The translations under genes were made by a program, and so were the position numbers. DNA of 48,802 nt from Deltaproteobacteria bacterium (GTDB taxonomy: Bacteria > Desulfobacterota > Binatia > UBA1149 > CAITLU01). Below, piece after piece: positions 1 through 8,507 of this stretch. The stretch spans positions 1-48,802 of the forward strand of contig JACRCR010000081.1 of assembly GCA_016218925.1 (NCBI GenBank), written 5' to 3'. The notes below the pieces were generated by a model. It was not told the origin of the DNA. It made no database searches and saw only the letters and a list, made by a program, of their open reading frames with translations. Each line of letters opens with the position of its first letter. The first letter of the stretch is position 1.

Positions 1-77
1 CGGATCTCACGTTCGGCAAAGCGCAGGCAAGTTTCGCGGTAGGCACGATGACTGTCGTTCAGGTACTGGTCGAGCAT
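1..77 (-). CDS. Probable acyl-CoA dehydrogenase, N-terminal fragment
   Basis: The minus strand opens with ATG at 77 and runs off the left edge, giving about 25 residues (MLDQYLNDSHRAYRETCLRF, then AEREIR). The pattern of a short acidic start, a helix, and Arg-Phe-Ala-Glu-x-Glu-Ile is typical of the first helix of acyl-CoA dehydrogenases, flavoenzymes that oxidise acyl-CoA in fatty-acid breakdown. No strong ribosome binding site is visible before the ATG. Only the first helix is present, so the family call is tentative; another alpha-helical flavoprotein is possible. Confidence 0.5.
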   Translation of the reverse strand, partial: MLDQYLNDSHRAYRETCLRFAEREI

Positions 78-213
78 AGTGGGTCACGCAAGCGTCGGTT
101 CGGGTCGACGGTCCTGGATCGGTGAACAGGTGTTGTGAGGCGCAAAGTCTAGCCGGACCGCGCCGGGAATGCATGGGGACGGACGCGCGAGACGGCCGGG
201 GCGAGGTCCGATT

Positions 214-1290
214 TCATCGAGGATCGGGCCCGGCTGGCTGCTCTTCGACCCAGTCCCGGAACAGTTCGTAGGCCACCGCCAGCAGCGTCGCGCCCAGGAA
301 CATGCCGAGGAAACCCCAGGCGAGCAGGCCTCCGAGCACGCCGAGAAAGATCACCGCCAGCGGCAGCGGACTGCCGCGTCCGATCAGCCACGGCTTGATC
401 ACGTTGTCGGAGACGTTGACGCCGAGGTTCCACACGATCGTGAAGACGAGCGCGGCCGTCGCTCCTTTGTAACCGAGCCAGATCGCCGCGGGGATCCACA
501 CCAGGCCGGTGCCGACCTGGGCCAGTGCGATCACGAAACACAGCATCGCAAGCAACGGTACACCGGGGATGCCCGCGAGCCAGAAGCCGATCGCCGAGAG
601 CAGCGCCTGGATGATCGCGGTGCCGATCACACCGGCAGCGACGCCGCGTACGGTCGATGCCGCCGTGGCCAGCAGTGCCGGCGCGCCGGGTCCCCCGAGC
701 CGAGAAGCCGCCCGCGCCGCGACTTCCGCGGCTGCTTCGCCATGCACACAGAGCACGCCGGTGATGCCCACCGCGAGCAGAAACTCGAGCACTGCCAGGC
801 TCAGGCGCGCGCCTTGGCCGAGAATCCACGCGGCGCCGCTTTCGATTCGGGGTCTGAGCGAGTCGAGCAGTCCTGCCGAGTCGGCGGCCGCCTTCTTCCA
901 AGCCGCGTCGACGTAGCGGCCGGCAAGCGGCACACCGGCGATCCACTGCGGAGGGCCGGGCAGGGTTCCGGCCTCGGTGAGGTCGTGCGCAATGTCGGCG
1001 ACATCGCGCACGTTGTCGGTCAACGAGCCGACCAGCACCGCCAGCGGGGCGATCAACGCGGCGCCGAGCGCGAGGCTGACGGCGAGCGCGGCCAGGCGAG
1101 GCCGGTTTCCGAGCGCTTCGCGCAGTGCGACATAGCCGGGCCGCACCGTCACGGCGAGGACCGCCGCCCACGCGATCGCACCGAGGAATGGCGACAGGAT
1201 CAAGAAGACCGCAAAGGCCAGCAGGGACACGAGAACCAGCGCGACGATGCGCTCGAAATCTTCGCGTAACCGCTGCGGGGATCCCGACAC
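214..1290 (-). CDS. AI-2E family transporter (YdiK/PerM-like permease)
   Basis: This is a 358-residue membrane protein starting at GTG 1290. It has two hydrophobic hairpins at the N-terminus (about residues 15-50 and 65-90), a polar stretch of roughly 100 residues, and then four to five more membrane segments. The late segments contain the family-typical pattern PxxAVxxxVxxLGVxxxDNxxKPxLIG, followed by PLxxVIxxxLGGLxAWGxxGxFxG. Members of the family include the autoinducer-2 exporter TqsA and a Na+/H+ antiporter, so the substrate cannot be read from sequence. It is divergent from the TetR gene at 1457. A short palindrome, CACGAATCGTG (1304-1314), lies between start and promoter region. The ribosome binding site is weak. 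Confidence 0.88.
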   Translation of the reverse strand: MSGSPQRLREDFERIVALVLVSLLAFAVFLILSPFLGAIAWAAVLAVTVRPGYVALREALGNRPRLAALAVSLALGAALIAPLAVLVGSLTDNVRDVADIAHDLTEAGTLPGPPQWIAGVPLAGRYVDAAWKKAAADSAGLLDSLRPRIESGAAWILGQGARLSLAVLEFLLAVGITGVLCVHGEAAAEVAARAASRLGGPGAPALLATAASTVRGVAAGVIGTAIIQALLSAIGFWLAGIPGVPLLAMLCFVIALAQVGTGLVWIPAAIWLGYKGATAALVFTIVWNLGVNVSDNVIKPWLIGRGSPLPLAVIFLGVLGGLLAWGFLGMFLGATLLAVAYELFRDWVEEQPAGPDPR

Positions 1291-1456
1291 GTCCGGCGCC
1301 TATCACGAATCGTGCGTCCGGTCAGCACCGGGACGGCAGGAGCCGGGGCTCTACGCCCCGGGGACCTTGCTTCGGCACAGCGATGAACCGAGACCCGGCG
1401 ATCGCGCCGGCGCGGCGGCTTGATCGGACGCGACGCCGAATCCATCATCGCTGGCC

Positions 1457-2137
1457 GTGTCCGCTCCCCCGTCCACGCGTGAGCGCATCCTTGCGGGCGC
1501 GGCCAAGGCTTTCAGCAGCAAAGGCTGCGCTGCGGCGCGCGTCGAAGACATCCTGGTCGCCGCCGACGTTTCGCGCCCTACCTTCTACAAGTTCTTCGAA
1601 GGCAAGGACGCGGTTTTCGAAGAGTTGTCGAGAATTCACCACGCCCAGATCCTCGGCGAACTGGTCGCCGCGACCGCCGCGGCGCACGACGCGACCGAGA
1701 AGCTCGACAAGGCGATGGAAGCGGTCCTGCGCTGGCGCGCCGAGCTCGGTCCGATCGGGCGCGTGCTCGATACCGAAGCACGCGTGCCCAACTCACGCCT
1801 GCACAGTCACCGCAGCGGAGTTCTCGACGCCGTAGTCGAGCGGCTGCAGGCCGAAATGCACGCCGCAGGACGCGACGAAGTGGATCCGCTGGTGCTGCGT
1901 GCGCTGGTCGCCGCGTGCGAGAACGTCGCCGATTCTTTCCTGGCGGAGAAGCGCGTCGGGGTGCGGGAGTTCGAGCGGCGAAAGGCGGTACTTTCGCGCA
2001 TCCTGCGAGCGACTCTCGCCGTCGACGGTGAAGCGGTGCCGGCCTTGCCGCGTCCGCCCGGTTCGCCCGCCGCTTCGCGAGCCGGCGCCGCGCGTGCGCC
2101 GAGAGAATCCAGGCGCCGCAGCCCGCGCGGCACCTGA
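1457..2137 (+). CDS. TetR family transcriptional regulator
   Basis: This 226-residue protein starts at GTG 1457. Residues 5-55 form the TetR helix-turn-helix: TRERILAGAAKAFSSKGC, then VEDILVAADVSRPTFYKFFEGKDAVF, with the classic FYKFFxxK end of the recognition region. The rest is an all-helical ligand/dimer domain, followed by a Pro/Arg-rich tail of about 30 residues that may be unstructured. The glycyl radical operon starts 162 bases downstream on the same strand, and a 20-base inverted repeat lies in the gap, so this protein is the likely controller of that operon. The ligand is unknown; it could also control the divergent AI-2E permease. Confidence 0.9.
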   Translation: MSAPPSTRERILAGAAKAFSSKGCAAARVEDILVAADVSRPTFYKFFEGKDAVFEELSRIHHAQILGELVAATAAAHDATEKLDKAMEAVLRWRAELGPIGRVLDTEARVPNSRLHSHRSGVLDAVVERLQAEMHAAGRDEVDPLVLRALVAACENVADSFLAEKRVGVREFERRKAVLSRILRATLAVDGEAVPALPRPPGSPAASRAGAARAPRESRRRSPRGT

Positions 2138-2160
2138 GTCGGCCGGCACTTCTTCACGCT

Positions 2161-2188
2161 TTGCAAAGCCCGGGCGCCGCGCTACCCT
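2161..2188 (+). promoter_or_regulatory. Candidate sigma70 promoter for the glycyl radical operon
   Basis: TTGCAA (2161-2166) and TACCCT (2183-2188) are spaced by 16 bases and would start transcription close to 2195, directly at the operator. The -35 element sits inside a perfect 12-base palindrome, GCTTTGCAAAGC (2158-2169). The match to consensus is only moderate, so this is inference from position. Confidence 0.35.
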
Positions 2189-2195
2189 GCACGCT

Positions 2196-2215
2196 GGTTA
2201 ACACGGATGTTAACC
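2196..2215. promoter_or_regulatory. Palindromic operator (probable TetR site)
   Basis: GGTTAACA-CGGA-TGTTAACC is a perfect inverted repeat with 8-base arms and a 4-base centre. It lies between the TetR gene and the glycyl radical enzyme, 85 bases upstream of the chosen start codon and just downstream of a candidate promoter. That is where a TetR repressor would block transcription. Binding by the neighbouring TetR protein is inferred. Confidence 0.65.
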
Positions 2216-2299
2216 GCCCGGGATGCACGGCGACCGGGGCGTTCTCGCGACCAGGGTCGAGGTCTCGGCGCGGAGCTGGATAGCCGCGGGGAGGAAAGC

Positions 2300-5245
2300 A
2301 TGACGGCACGATCGCAAGTCCTGAGCGAGACGCTGACGCCGGTTCTGATGGATGCGGTCCTCAAAGGTCTGGGAGCCCGCGCGGCGCTGGACCGGAAGTT
2401 TCGCGCCAACCTCTACCACGATGTGGGCAGCGGCTCGGAGCCGTGGAACGCCAAGGTCGTCTTTCGAACGCGCGACGGATCGCTGCAGCGCCACATGGTC
2501 GTTGCCAAAGGACGCATCCGATCCGGACGCGGCGCGATCGCCGGCGCCGATGCGACGTTCGTTCTGCGCGACCGCGCCGCGCTCAAGAAGATGCTGGTGG
2601 CCAAGCCGGCCGAATCGATGGAGATGTTGCTGCGCAACGAACTCTCTTTCGAGGGGAACATGTCGGTGGTGGCGCGCGTCTCCTACCTGCTCGAGCGCCT
2701 GACCGCCAAGAAGCAGCCCGACCAGAATCCCAGGCACGACTTCCTCTACAAGAGTTCGCTCGCCGCACCGGTCCGAGCACTCGCGTCGCGCAAGAGCGAT
2801 GCGGTCGAGTATCTCGACGATCCTTCGTTCTCCGAGTGGACGATCGAGGATTTCCCGCGCCTGCGGGGCTTCCTGGCCGACGCATTCTCGACGCGTCCGC
2901 GGATTTCCACCGAGCGGCCGCGGCTGCTGACCGAACATTTCAAGCGACACGGTTTCGAGAAGACCCGCGACGGCAAGGACCGCGACCCGGTGCTGCGTCA
3001 GGCGCAGGCCTACAAGTACCTGATGGAGAACCGCCAGCCGCGAATCCGCAAGGGCGATCTGATAGCCGGAACGACGACTGACAAGGAGATCGGGGTCGTC
3101 GTCTACCCCGACCTCGGCGGCGTGCTGATATGGCCCGAGCTCTACACGATGCACGTGCGCGATCTCAATCCGTACATCATCGACGAACAAGACCGGCGTC
3201 TGCTGACCGAGGACATCTTTCCGTACTGGCAGGCGCGCAATCTGCGCGAGGTCGCGCGCACCAACGCCGGCAATCCGGAGTGCCTCAAGCTCGACGAACG
3301 TTTCGTCTTGTACTTCCAGTGGAAGGCGCACTCGCTTTCGCACACGATCCCGGATTTTCCGTCGGTGCTGGGCAAGGGGCTCGGCGCCATCGCTGCGCAG
3401 GCAGGCGCGGCCGAGGCGAGTGCGGACGACGAAGGCAAGAGGAACTTCTTCTGTGCGGTGCGGCTTTGCTGCGAGGGCGTGATCGCCTACGCGACGCACC
3501 TCAGTGAGGAAGCCGCGCGCCTGGCGGCGGCCGAAACCGACCCCGCGCGCAAGGCAGAGCTGGAGAATCTCGCGCGGATCTGCGCGAAGGTGCCGGCCGG
3601 TCCGGCCGAGACGCTCGAGGAGGCCGCCAACAGCATGTGGATCACGTGGGTCGCGTGCCACATGGAGAACACCAACGCGGGCCTGTCGATCGGAAGAGTC
3701 GACAAGTGGCTGCAGCCCTACTTCCTGGCTGACATGCGCAGGTGCGCCGATGACGAAGCCAGGCGCGCGACGATCCGCCGTGCGGTCGAACTGATCGGCT
3801 GTTTCTTCCTGCGCTGCACCGACCATCTGCCGATGGTTGCCGACCTCGGCAACAAGCTGTTCGGCGGATCGAGCTCTGACCAGGCCATCACGATCGGAGG
3901 CGTGCTCGAGGACGGTTCGAACAACGTCACCGACATGACCTACATCATCTTGAAGGTGGCCGAGATGCTGCGCCTGCGAGATCCGAACCTCAACGCGCGC
4001 TGGCACCCCGACGTCAACTCGGTGGAGTACCTGCGCCGGCTCTGTGAGGTCAACGCGCTTACCGGATCGACGCCGTCGCTGCACAACGACAAGGCCGTGA
4101 TCGCGGCCATGCAGGGACAAGGGTTCGCGATCGAGCACGCGCGCGACTGGAGCGCGACCGGGTGCGTCGAGCCGACCAGCAGCGGACGTCATTTCGGCCA
4201 CACCAACTCGATGATGCTCTCGATGGTAGCGCCGTTGGAGATGGCGCTCCACGACGGCTACCACCCGCTGTGTCGCGAACAGATCGGGCCCCACACCGGC
4301 ACCGTCGCCGGCTTCGACACCTTCGACGGGTTCTACCGGGCCTACCTCGAGCAGTTTCGCTACGTCGCCCAACGGTCGATCGAGTGCAACAACCTGTTCG
4401 GCGAGACCCACCGCTTCGTGCGCCCGACGCCGTTCCTGTCGAGTCTGCTCGACGGCTGCATGAGCAGCGGTCGCGACGTCGTTTTCGGCGGCGCCCGGTA
4501 CAATTCGTCGGGGATCGCGCTGATCGGCCTGGCCGATGTCGTCGATTCGTTGATGGCGATCAAGCATCTGGTGTTCGACGAGAAGCGTGTCGACTTCGCG
4601 ACGCTGCTCGACGCCCTCGAGAAGAACTTCGAGGGTTACGAGACGCTGCACGCGAGGATGCTCAACAAGGTTCCGCGTTTCGGGTCGGGAAACGCGGAGG
4701 CTCAGCGGATCGCGCAGCGCCTGATCGACTGGATCTACGACCTGTACCAGGGTTTTCCGCACTACCGCGGGGGGCATTACACGACCGGCTACTGGTCGAT
4801 GTCGAACCACGTGGCGTTCGGCACGCTTTCGGGAGCGCTGCCGAGCGGCCGGCGCAAGTACAAGCCGTTCACTCCCGGGATAACGCCGGAGCCCGGCGCC
4901 AAAGACACCTTGCTTCAGAACATCCAAAGCGTCGCCGGCCTCGACCCGCTCAAGATGCCGAACAACATCGCGTTCAACGTCAAGGTGGTGCCGGATCCGC
5001 ACGATTCTCCCGAGCAGGCGCTCGATGTCATGACCGCCTACGCGAGGACCTATCTGGAGTCCGGCGGCATGCAGATGCAGTTCAACGTCGTTTCAACCGA
5101 AACGCTGCGCGACGCGATCGAGCATCCCGAGGCCTACAGGAACCTGATGGTGCGCATTTCCGGCTACAACGCCTATTTCGTGGAGCTCAACCGCGAGTTG
5201 CAGCAGGAACTGATCGAACGCAACGAGCACGCGTTGAAGCACTGA
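2300..5245 (+). CDS. Glycyl radical enzyme with N-terminal SCP2-like domain
   Basis: The 981-residue product is chosen from ATG 2300 because GGGGAGG precedes it; an in-frame extension to 2207 would cross the operator. Residues 1 to about 145 look like an SCP2 (sterol carrier) lipid-binding fold: WNAKVVFRTRDGSLQRHMVV, then a GADATFVLRDRAALKKML strand-helix unit and LSFEGNMS. Residues about 150-981 are a pyruvate formate-lyase/glycerol dehydratase type glycyl radical enzyme. The active-site Cys622 lies in GCVEP with Glu624, and the radical Gly955 lies in RISGYNAYF, 26 residues before the C-terminus. The Cys-Val-Glu motif resembles dehydratases and C-N or C-S lyases more than true formate lyase. 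The substrate is unknown; the fused carrier domain suggests a hydrophobic or CoA-bound one. The stop overlaps the activase start. The chemistry requires absence of oxygen. Confidence 0.9.
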   Translation: MTARSQVLSETLTPVLMDAVLKGLGARAALDRKFRANLYHDVGSGSEPWNAKVVFRTRDGSLQRHMVVAKGRIRSGRGAIAGADATFVLRDRAALKKMLVAKPAESMEMLLRNELSFEGNMSVVARVSYLLERLTAKKQPDQNPRHDFLYKSSLAAPVRALASRKSDAVEYLDDPSFSEWTIEDFPRLRGFLADAFSTRPRISTERPRLLTEHFKRHGFEKTRDGKDRDPVLRQAQAYKYLMENRQPRIRKGDLIAGTTTDKEIGVVVYPDLGGVLIWPELYTMHVRDLNPYIIDEQDRRLLTEDIFPYWQARNLREVARTNAGNPECLKLDERFVLYFQWKAHSLSHTIPDFPSVLGKGLGAIAAQAGAAEASADDEGKRNFFCAVRLCCEGVIAYATHLSEEAARLAAAETDPARKAELENLARICAKVPAGPAETLEEAANSMWITWVACHMENTNAGLSIGRVDKWLQPYFLADMRRCADDEARRATIRRAVELIGCFFLRCTDHLPMVADLGNKLFGGSSSDQAITIGGVLEDGSNNVTDMTYIILKVAEMLRLRDPNLNARWHPDVNSVEYLRRLCEVNALTGSTPSLHNDKAVIAAMQGQGFAIEHARDWSATGCVEPTSSGRHFGHTNSMMLSMVAPLEMALHDGYHPLCREQIGPHTGTVAGFDTFDGFYRAYLEQFRYVAQRSIECNNLFGETHRFVRPTPFLSSLLDGCMSSGRDVVFGGARYNSSGIALIGLADVVDSLMAIKHLVFDEKRVDFATLLDALEKNFEGYETLHARMLNKVPRFGSGNAEAQRIAQRLIDWIYDLYQGFPHYRGGHYTTGYWSMSNHVAFGTLSGALPSGRRKYKPFTPGITPEPGAKDTLLQNIQSVAGLDPLKMPNNIAFNVKVVPDPHDSPEQALDVMTAYARTYLESGGMQMQFNVVSTETLRDAIEHPEAYRNLMVRISGYNAYFVELNRELQQELIERNEHALKH

Positions 5246-6150
5246 TGGAAAAACGACGCCCGCTGGTTGCCGAGATCAAGCGCAATAGCCTGGACGACGG
5301 ACCCGGAATCCGTTCGGTGGTCTTCTTCAAGGGCTGCCCGTTGTGCTGCGTGTGGTGTCACAACCCCGAGTGCACGCGCGCCGGCGACGAGCTGATGTTC
5401 CGCGCGGGCCAGTGCGTCGGCTGCGGTGCCTGCGCCGAGGTCTGCAAGGAGGACGCGATCGCCGCGGGCGGCCGCGGCGCCATCGACCGCGAGCTCTGCA
5501 CGCTGTGCGGAGACTGTACTGACGAGTGCCCGTCGGACGCGCTGTCGATTGTCGGGAGCTACTACGAGCCCGAGGATCTGGTCGAGACGCTGCTGCTAGA
5601 CAAGCCGTTCTACGACAACTCGGGGGGAGGGGTGACACTGTCGGGCGGCGAACCGACGATGGCGATGAACTATACCGCGGCGGTGGCGAAGGGGCTGCGT
5701 GAAAGAGGCGTCCACGTCCTGGTGGAAACATGTGGCGATTTCTCGTGGAAACGGTTCGCCGACACGCTGCTGCCGCACGTCGACCTGGTTTACGTCGACA
5801 TGAAGATCGAATCGGCCGAGCTTCACGAGAAGTTCACCGGGCGCCCCAACGACCGAATCAAGGCCAACCTCGAGAGGCTCGCCTCGAGTGCGGCGGTGGA
5901 GTTCCTCGTGCGCGTGCCGCTGGTGCCCGAGGTGACGGCCACGCACGCGAATCTGAGAAGCATCGCCGCCTGGTTGCGCGAGCGCGGCGTCGATCGCATC
6001 GCACTGCTGCCGTACAACCCGCTATGGTGCGCGAAAGCGCAGAGCCTGGGCGACTCGCCGGCCTACGATCGCTCCACCTTCATGAGTCGCGAGGAGTGCG
6101 ACGCGGCCAAGAAGATCTTCGAAGGCTTCCGACTCGAACGCGACTTCTAG
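5245..6150 (+). CDS. Glycyl radical enzyme activase (radical SAM)
   Basis: This 301-residue protein installs the glycyl radical on the upstream enzyme by cleaving S-adenosylmethionine with a [4Fe-4S] cluster. The start ATG shares one base with the preceding stop (TGATG), implying translational coupling. The radical SAM motif CX3CX2C appears as CPLCCVWCHNPE near residue 30. Two ferredoxin-type motifs follow, CVGCGACAEVC and CTLCGDCTDEC, as in activases of glycerol dehydratase, choline lyase and benzylsuccinate synthase but not of classic PflA. SGGGVTLSGGEPT carries the SAM-binding GGE. The length fits the family. The dedicated pairing with the upstream SCP2-fused enzyme is strongly supported by overlap and family rules. 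Confidence 0.95.
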   Translation: MEKRRPLVAEIKRNSLDDGPGIRSVVFFKGCPLCCVWCHNPECTRAGDELMFRAGQCVGCGACAEVCKEDAIAAGGRGAIDRELCTLCGDCTDECPSDALSIVGSYYEPEDLVETLLLDKPFYDNSGGGVTLSGGEPTMAMNYTAAVAKGLRERGVHVLVETCGDFSWKRFADTLLPHVDLVYVDMKIESAELHEKFTGRPNDRIKANLERLASSAAVEFLVRVPLVPEVTATHANLRSIAAWLRERGVDRIALLPYNPLWCAKAQSLGDSPAYDRSTFMSREECDAAKKIFEGFRLERDF

Positions 6151-6184
6151 CGTGGCGCAGAAACGCGATCGGCGGCGCCCCAGA

Positions 6185-7561
6185 TCACCCGTGGCGCTGG
6201 TCGCGACCTATCTTGCGTTCCTCGAGATAGTCCCAGAGCTGAAGCCCCTTGTGCAGGACGTGGCGCCCGATGAACGACAAGGGCTCGGGTGGCCACGGGA
6301 CGGCTTTGCGATTGACGATCCAGAAGTCGCTCAGCTCGGTCTTGCGCCCGCCGAGCAGGTCGGCAATGAGCCGCCCGTTCAGATGGGTGAGCGACACGCC
6401 GTGGCCGATGCAGCCGGTCGAATAGATCACGCGGTCGTCGCCTAGCAGGCCGATCTCGGGCGTCATGTCGACGTTGACCGAGACGGGGCCGCCCCAGCGG
6501 TACTGGATCGGGACGTCGCGCAGTTGCGGGAAGATCCACTTGAGATGCTCCTCGCAGTGCGCCCAGATGCGCGGCTCGCTGTCATGGTCGAAGCCTTTGC
6601 CGGAAGGAGTCGTGATATCGCCTCCTCCCATCGTGATGCGCCCGTCGACGGTGGGCCTGAAGTAGTGGACCAGTTGGCGGTTGTCCTCGAACGACTGCTG
6701 GTTGTTCCAGCCGATGCTCTCCCATTGCGCGGCGCTGAGCGGCGCCGTCACAACCTGGAATGTCCACATCGGAAGCTGCCGCGAACGCAGCCTGGGAAGA
6801 CCCTGAAGGGCGCTGGTGTACGCGTTGGTGGCTACGACCAGCTTGGCGGCCGTGAGCGTGCCGCCGCGCGTCTGCAAGCGGATCTTTCCCGCCGGCCGCG
6901 AGATCAGGTCGACCGGGCTCTGTTCGTAGACGTCGACACCCGCGGTCACCGCGAGTCGTTTCAGCTCGCGGACATGCTTGCACGGATTCAAGATACCGGT
7001 CTCGCGTTCGTAGATGGCGCCGAGGTAGCGGTCGGTGCGGAATTCGCCGCGCAGTTGTTCGCGTGTGAAGAACGATATGTCGCCGTCGATGCCGAGGTCG
7101 CGCATCAGGTGATGGGTGTGCTCGAGCCGCTGAAGCTGTGACGGGCTGTAACTGACCCGTAGCATCCCGGTGTGGCGGTAGTCGGAGTCGAGCTGGTTCT
7201 GTTCGATCAGATCTTTGACCCACCTGACGGCGCGCAGCGCGTAGCGGTGCGCGTCGATGGTTCTCTGGCGGCCCCAGCGCAGCTTGGTGATCTCGGGCTC
7301 CAGACCGAAGAGCTTCATGTTGAAGCCGCCGTTGCGGCCGCTGGCGCCGTATCCGACCACCGCGGCTTCCAGAACCGCGACGGTGGCGCCGGGATTGTCG
7401 CGCTTGAACTCGAGCGCGGTACTCAGTCCGGTGAAGCCACCGCCGATGATCGCGACGTCGACGCTCCTGTCGCCGGCCAGCGGTGCGTTCGGGCTGTACT
7501 GTCCGTAGCTGTGCGCCCAGAACGAGGTTTCTTCGTATTGCGACAACGGTCCGATGGTCAT
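6185..7561 (-). CDS. FAD-dependent oxidoreductase (DAO/PuuB-like)
   Basis: This 458-residue protein starts at ATG 7561, preceded by GAGGTG at good spacing. The FAD-binding Rossmann motif is VAIIGGGFTGLSTALEF near residue 35, followed by an acidic residue after the second strand and a GYGASGRNGGF stretch typical of the DAO family (glycine, sarcosine and gamma-glutamylputrescine oxidases). The C-terminal part, with YSTGCIGHGVSLTHLNGRLI and a GG near the end, closes the FAD site. It probably oxidises an amine or amino acid and makes an imine and hydrogen peroxide; the exact substrate cannot be told. It is divergent from the TetR gene at 7830 and convergent with the activase, 34 bases away. Confidence 0.88.
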   Translation of the reverse strand: MTIGPLSQYEETSFWAHSYGQYSPNAPLAGDRSVDVAIIGGGFTGLSTALEFKRDNPGATVAVLEAAVVGYGASGRNGGFNMKLFGLEPEITKLRWGRQRTIDAHRYALRAVRWVKDLIEQNQLDSDYRHTGMLRVSYSPSQLQRLEHTHHLMRDLGIDGDISFFTREQLRGEFRTDRYLGAIYERETGILNPCKHVRELKRLAVTAGVDVYEQSPVDLISRPAGKIRLQTRGGTLTAAKLVVATNAYTSALQGLPRLRSRQLPMWTFQVVTAPLSAAQWESIGWNNQQSFEDNRQLVHYFRPTVDGRITMGGGDITTPSGKGFDHDSEPRIWAHCEEHLKWIFPQLRDVPIQYRWGGPVSVNVDMTPEIGLLGDDRVIYSTGCIGHGVSLTHLNGRLIADLLGGRKTELSDFWIVNRKAVPWPPEPLSFIGRHVLHKGLQLWDYLEERKIGRDQRHG

Positions 7562-7768
7562 GTTCTTCACCTCATGTGTTGCAGCGGCGGGATGGTTCTG
7601 GCGACCGCGCCTTCCTGATGCGGCGCGAGATCCTGGCCGCGCATCGTTGCGGCGGCGGCGCGTAGCCGGCCCGACATTCCGCGTCATGCCACGCGTACTG
7701 TTCGTGCCGGTCGGGTCCTGTCGCCATCGCTGTCTGCCTCCTCCGACGCGGCCGGTCGGGCCGCTCGG

Positions 7769-7790
7769 TAAGGGAGTGTTTACTCCCTTA
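7769..7790. promoter_or_regulatory. Palindromic operator between oxidase and TetR gene
   Basis: TAAGGGAGT-GTTT-ACTCCCTTA is a perfect inverted repeat with 9-base arms and a 4-base centre. It lies 39 bases before the TetR start and about 210 bases before the divergent FAD oxidase. This placement and symmetry are typical of autoregulatory TetR operators; control of both genes is inferred. Confidence 0.7.
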
Positions 7791-7829
7791 TGGCTGGACT
7801 GTCAACGGCGCAGCGGCTAGGGTCACGCC

Positions 7830-8507
7830 ATGGCACCTCCCCGCGCAGGGTCGCGCGCGCGCACACCTCTCGGCGAGCACCTCGCGCCGCGCCGGCAACC
7901 GGTTCAGGAACGCGCCAAGAAGACCGTCGAACTGATTCTCGACACCGCGGCGGCCTTGATAGAGGAGGTCGGTCTGGAAGCGTTCAACACCAACGTTCTC
8001 GCCGATCGGGCCCAGGTGCGGGTGCGTACCGTCTACCGCTACTTCCCGAACAAATTGGCGATCATCACGGCCTTGGCCGAGCGCCTTGCCGAAGAGTGGG
8101 ACCGCTGGTTCGACGGCTTTCGTGGTCTGTCGGATCCGCAAGCCGACTGGCGTGCGCTGTGGTCGGCGTACGTCGACTCCTTCGTCGATGGCATCCACAG
8201 GACGCAGGGCGGACTGGCCATCCGTCGCGCGATGCGCGCGCTTCCCGAGTTGGAGATGCTCGAGCGCCGGGACAATGAGCGACTCGCGCGCCAGCTCGCG
8301 GCGGCGCTGGCGCGGCGCGGTGTCGCGATGTCGCGCACCCGGCTGACGGTGGCGGCTCGCGTACTGATCGAGACGGCGGTGAGCGTGCTCGATCTGGCGC
8401 TGATCGAGCCGCCGGCGCAGGCGCGCTCTCTCGTCGAGGAACTCAAGCATCTGCAACTCGCCTACCTAGCCGCGTACATCGAGCCGAGGACGAAGGACGC
8501 GCGGTGA
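7830..8507 (+). CDS. TetR family transcriptional regulator
   Basis: This 225-residue protein starts at ATG 7830. After about 22 basic, probably flexible residues, the helix-turn-helix spans residues 27-75: ERAKKTVELILDTAAALIEE, then NTNVLADRAQVRVRTVYRYFPNKLAI, with the YRYFPNK signature. The C-terminal helical domain is of the type often annotated TetR_C (alpha-helical ligand pocket). The stop codon overlaps the next gene's GTG by four bases (GTGA), so regulator and paraoxonase-like lipoprotein form one translation unit. A perfect palindrome sits directly upstream. The likely inducer is a small lactone, ester or amine, but nothing in the sequence fixes this. Confidence 0.92.
   Translation: MAPPRAGSRARTPLGEHLAPRRQPVQERAKKTVELILDTAAALIEEVGLEAFNTNVLADRAQVRVRTVYRYFPNKLAIITALAERLAEEWDRWFDGFRGLSDPQADWRALWSAYVDSFVDGIHRTQGGLAIRRAMRALPELEMLERRDNERLARQLAAALARRGVAMSRTRLTVAARVLIETAVSVLDLALIEPPAQARSLVEELKHLQLAYLAAYIEPRTKDAR

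Noticed and set aside
169-1269. Plus-strand long frame opposite the AI-2E permease
   Set aside because: The product is Arg/Gln/Asp-rich with no fold pattern; the minus frame has clear membrane segments and family motifs.
1304-1314. CACGAATCGTG as an operator for the AI-2E/TetR pair
   Set aside because: Five-base arms are too short to separate from chance; kept only as a remark.
2207-2299. Upstream ATG extension of the glycyl radical enzyme
   Set aside because: It begins inside the palindrome, has no ribosome site, and adds a low-complexity Arg/Gly tail before the SCP2-like domain.
2210-5002. 930-codon open frame antisense to the glycyl radical enzyme
   Set aside because: It is a GC-rich shadow of the real gene; the product has no family motifs, while the plus frame carries all catalytic residues.
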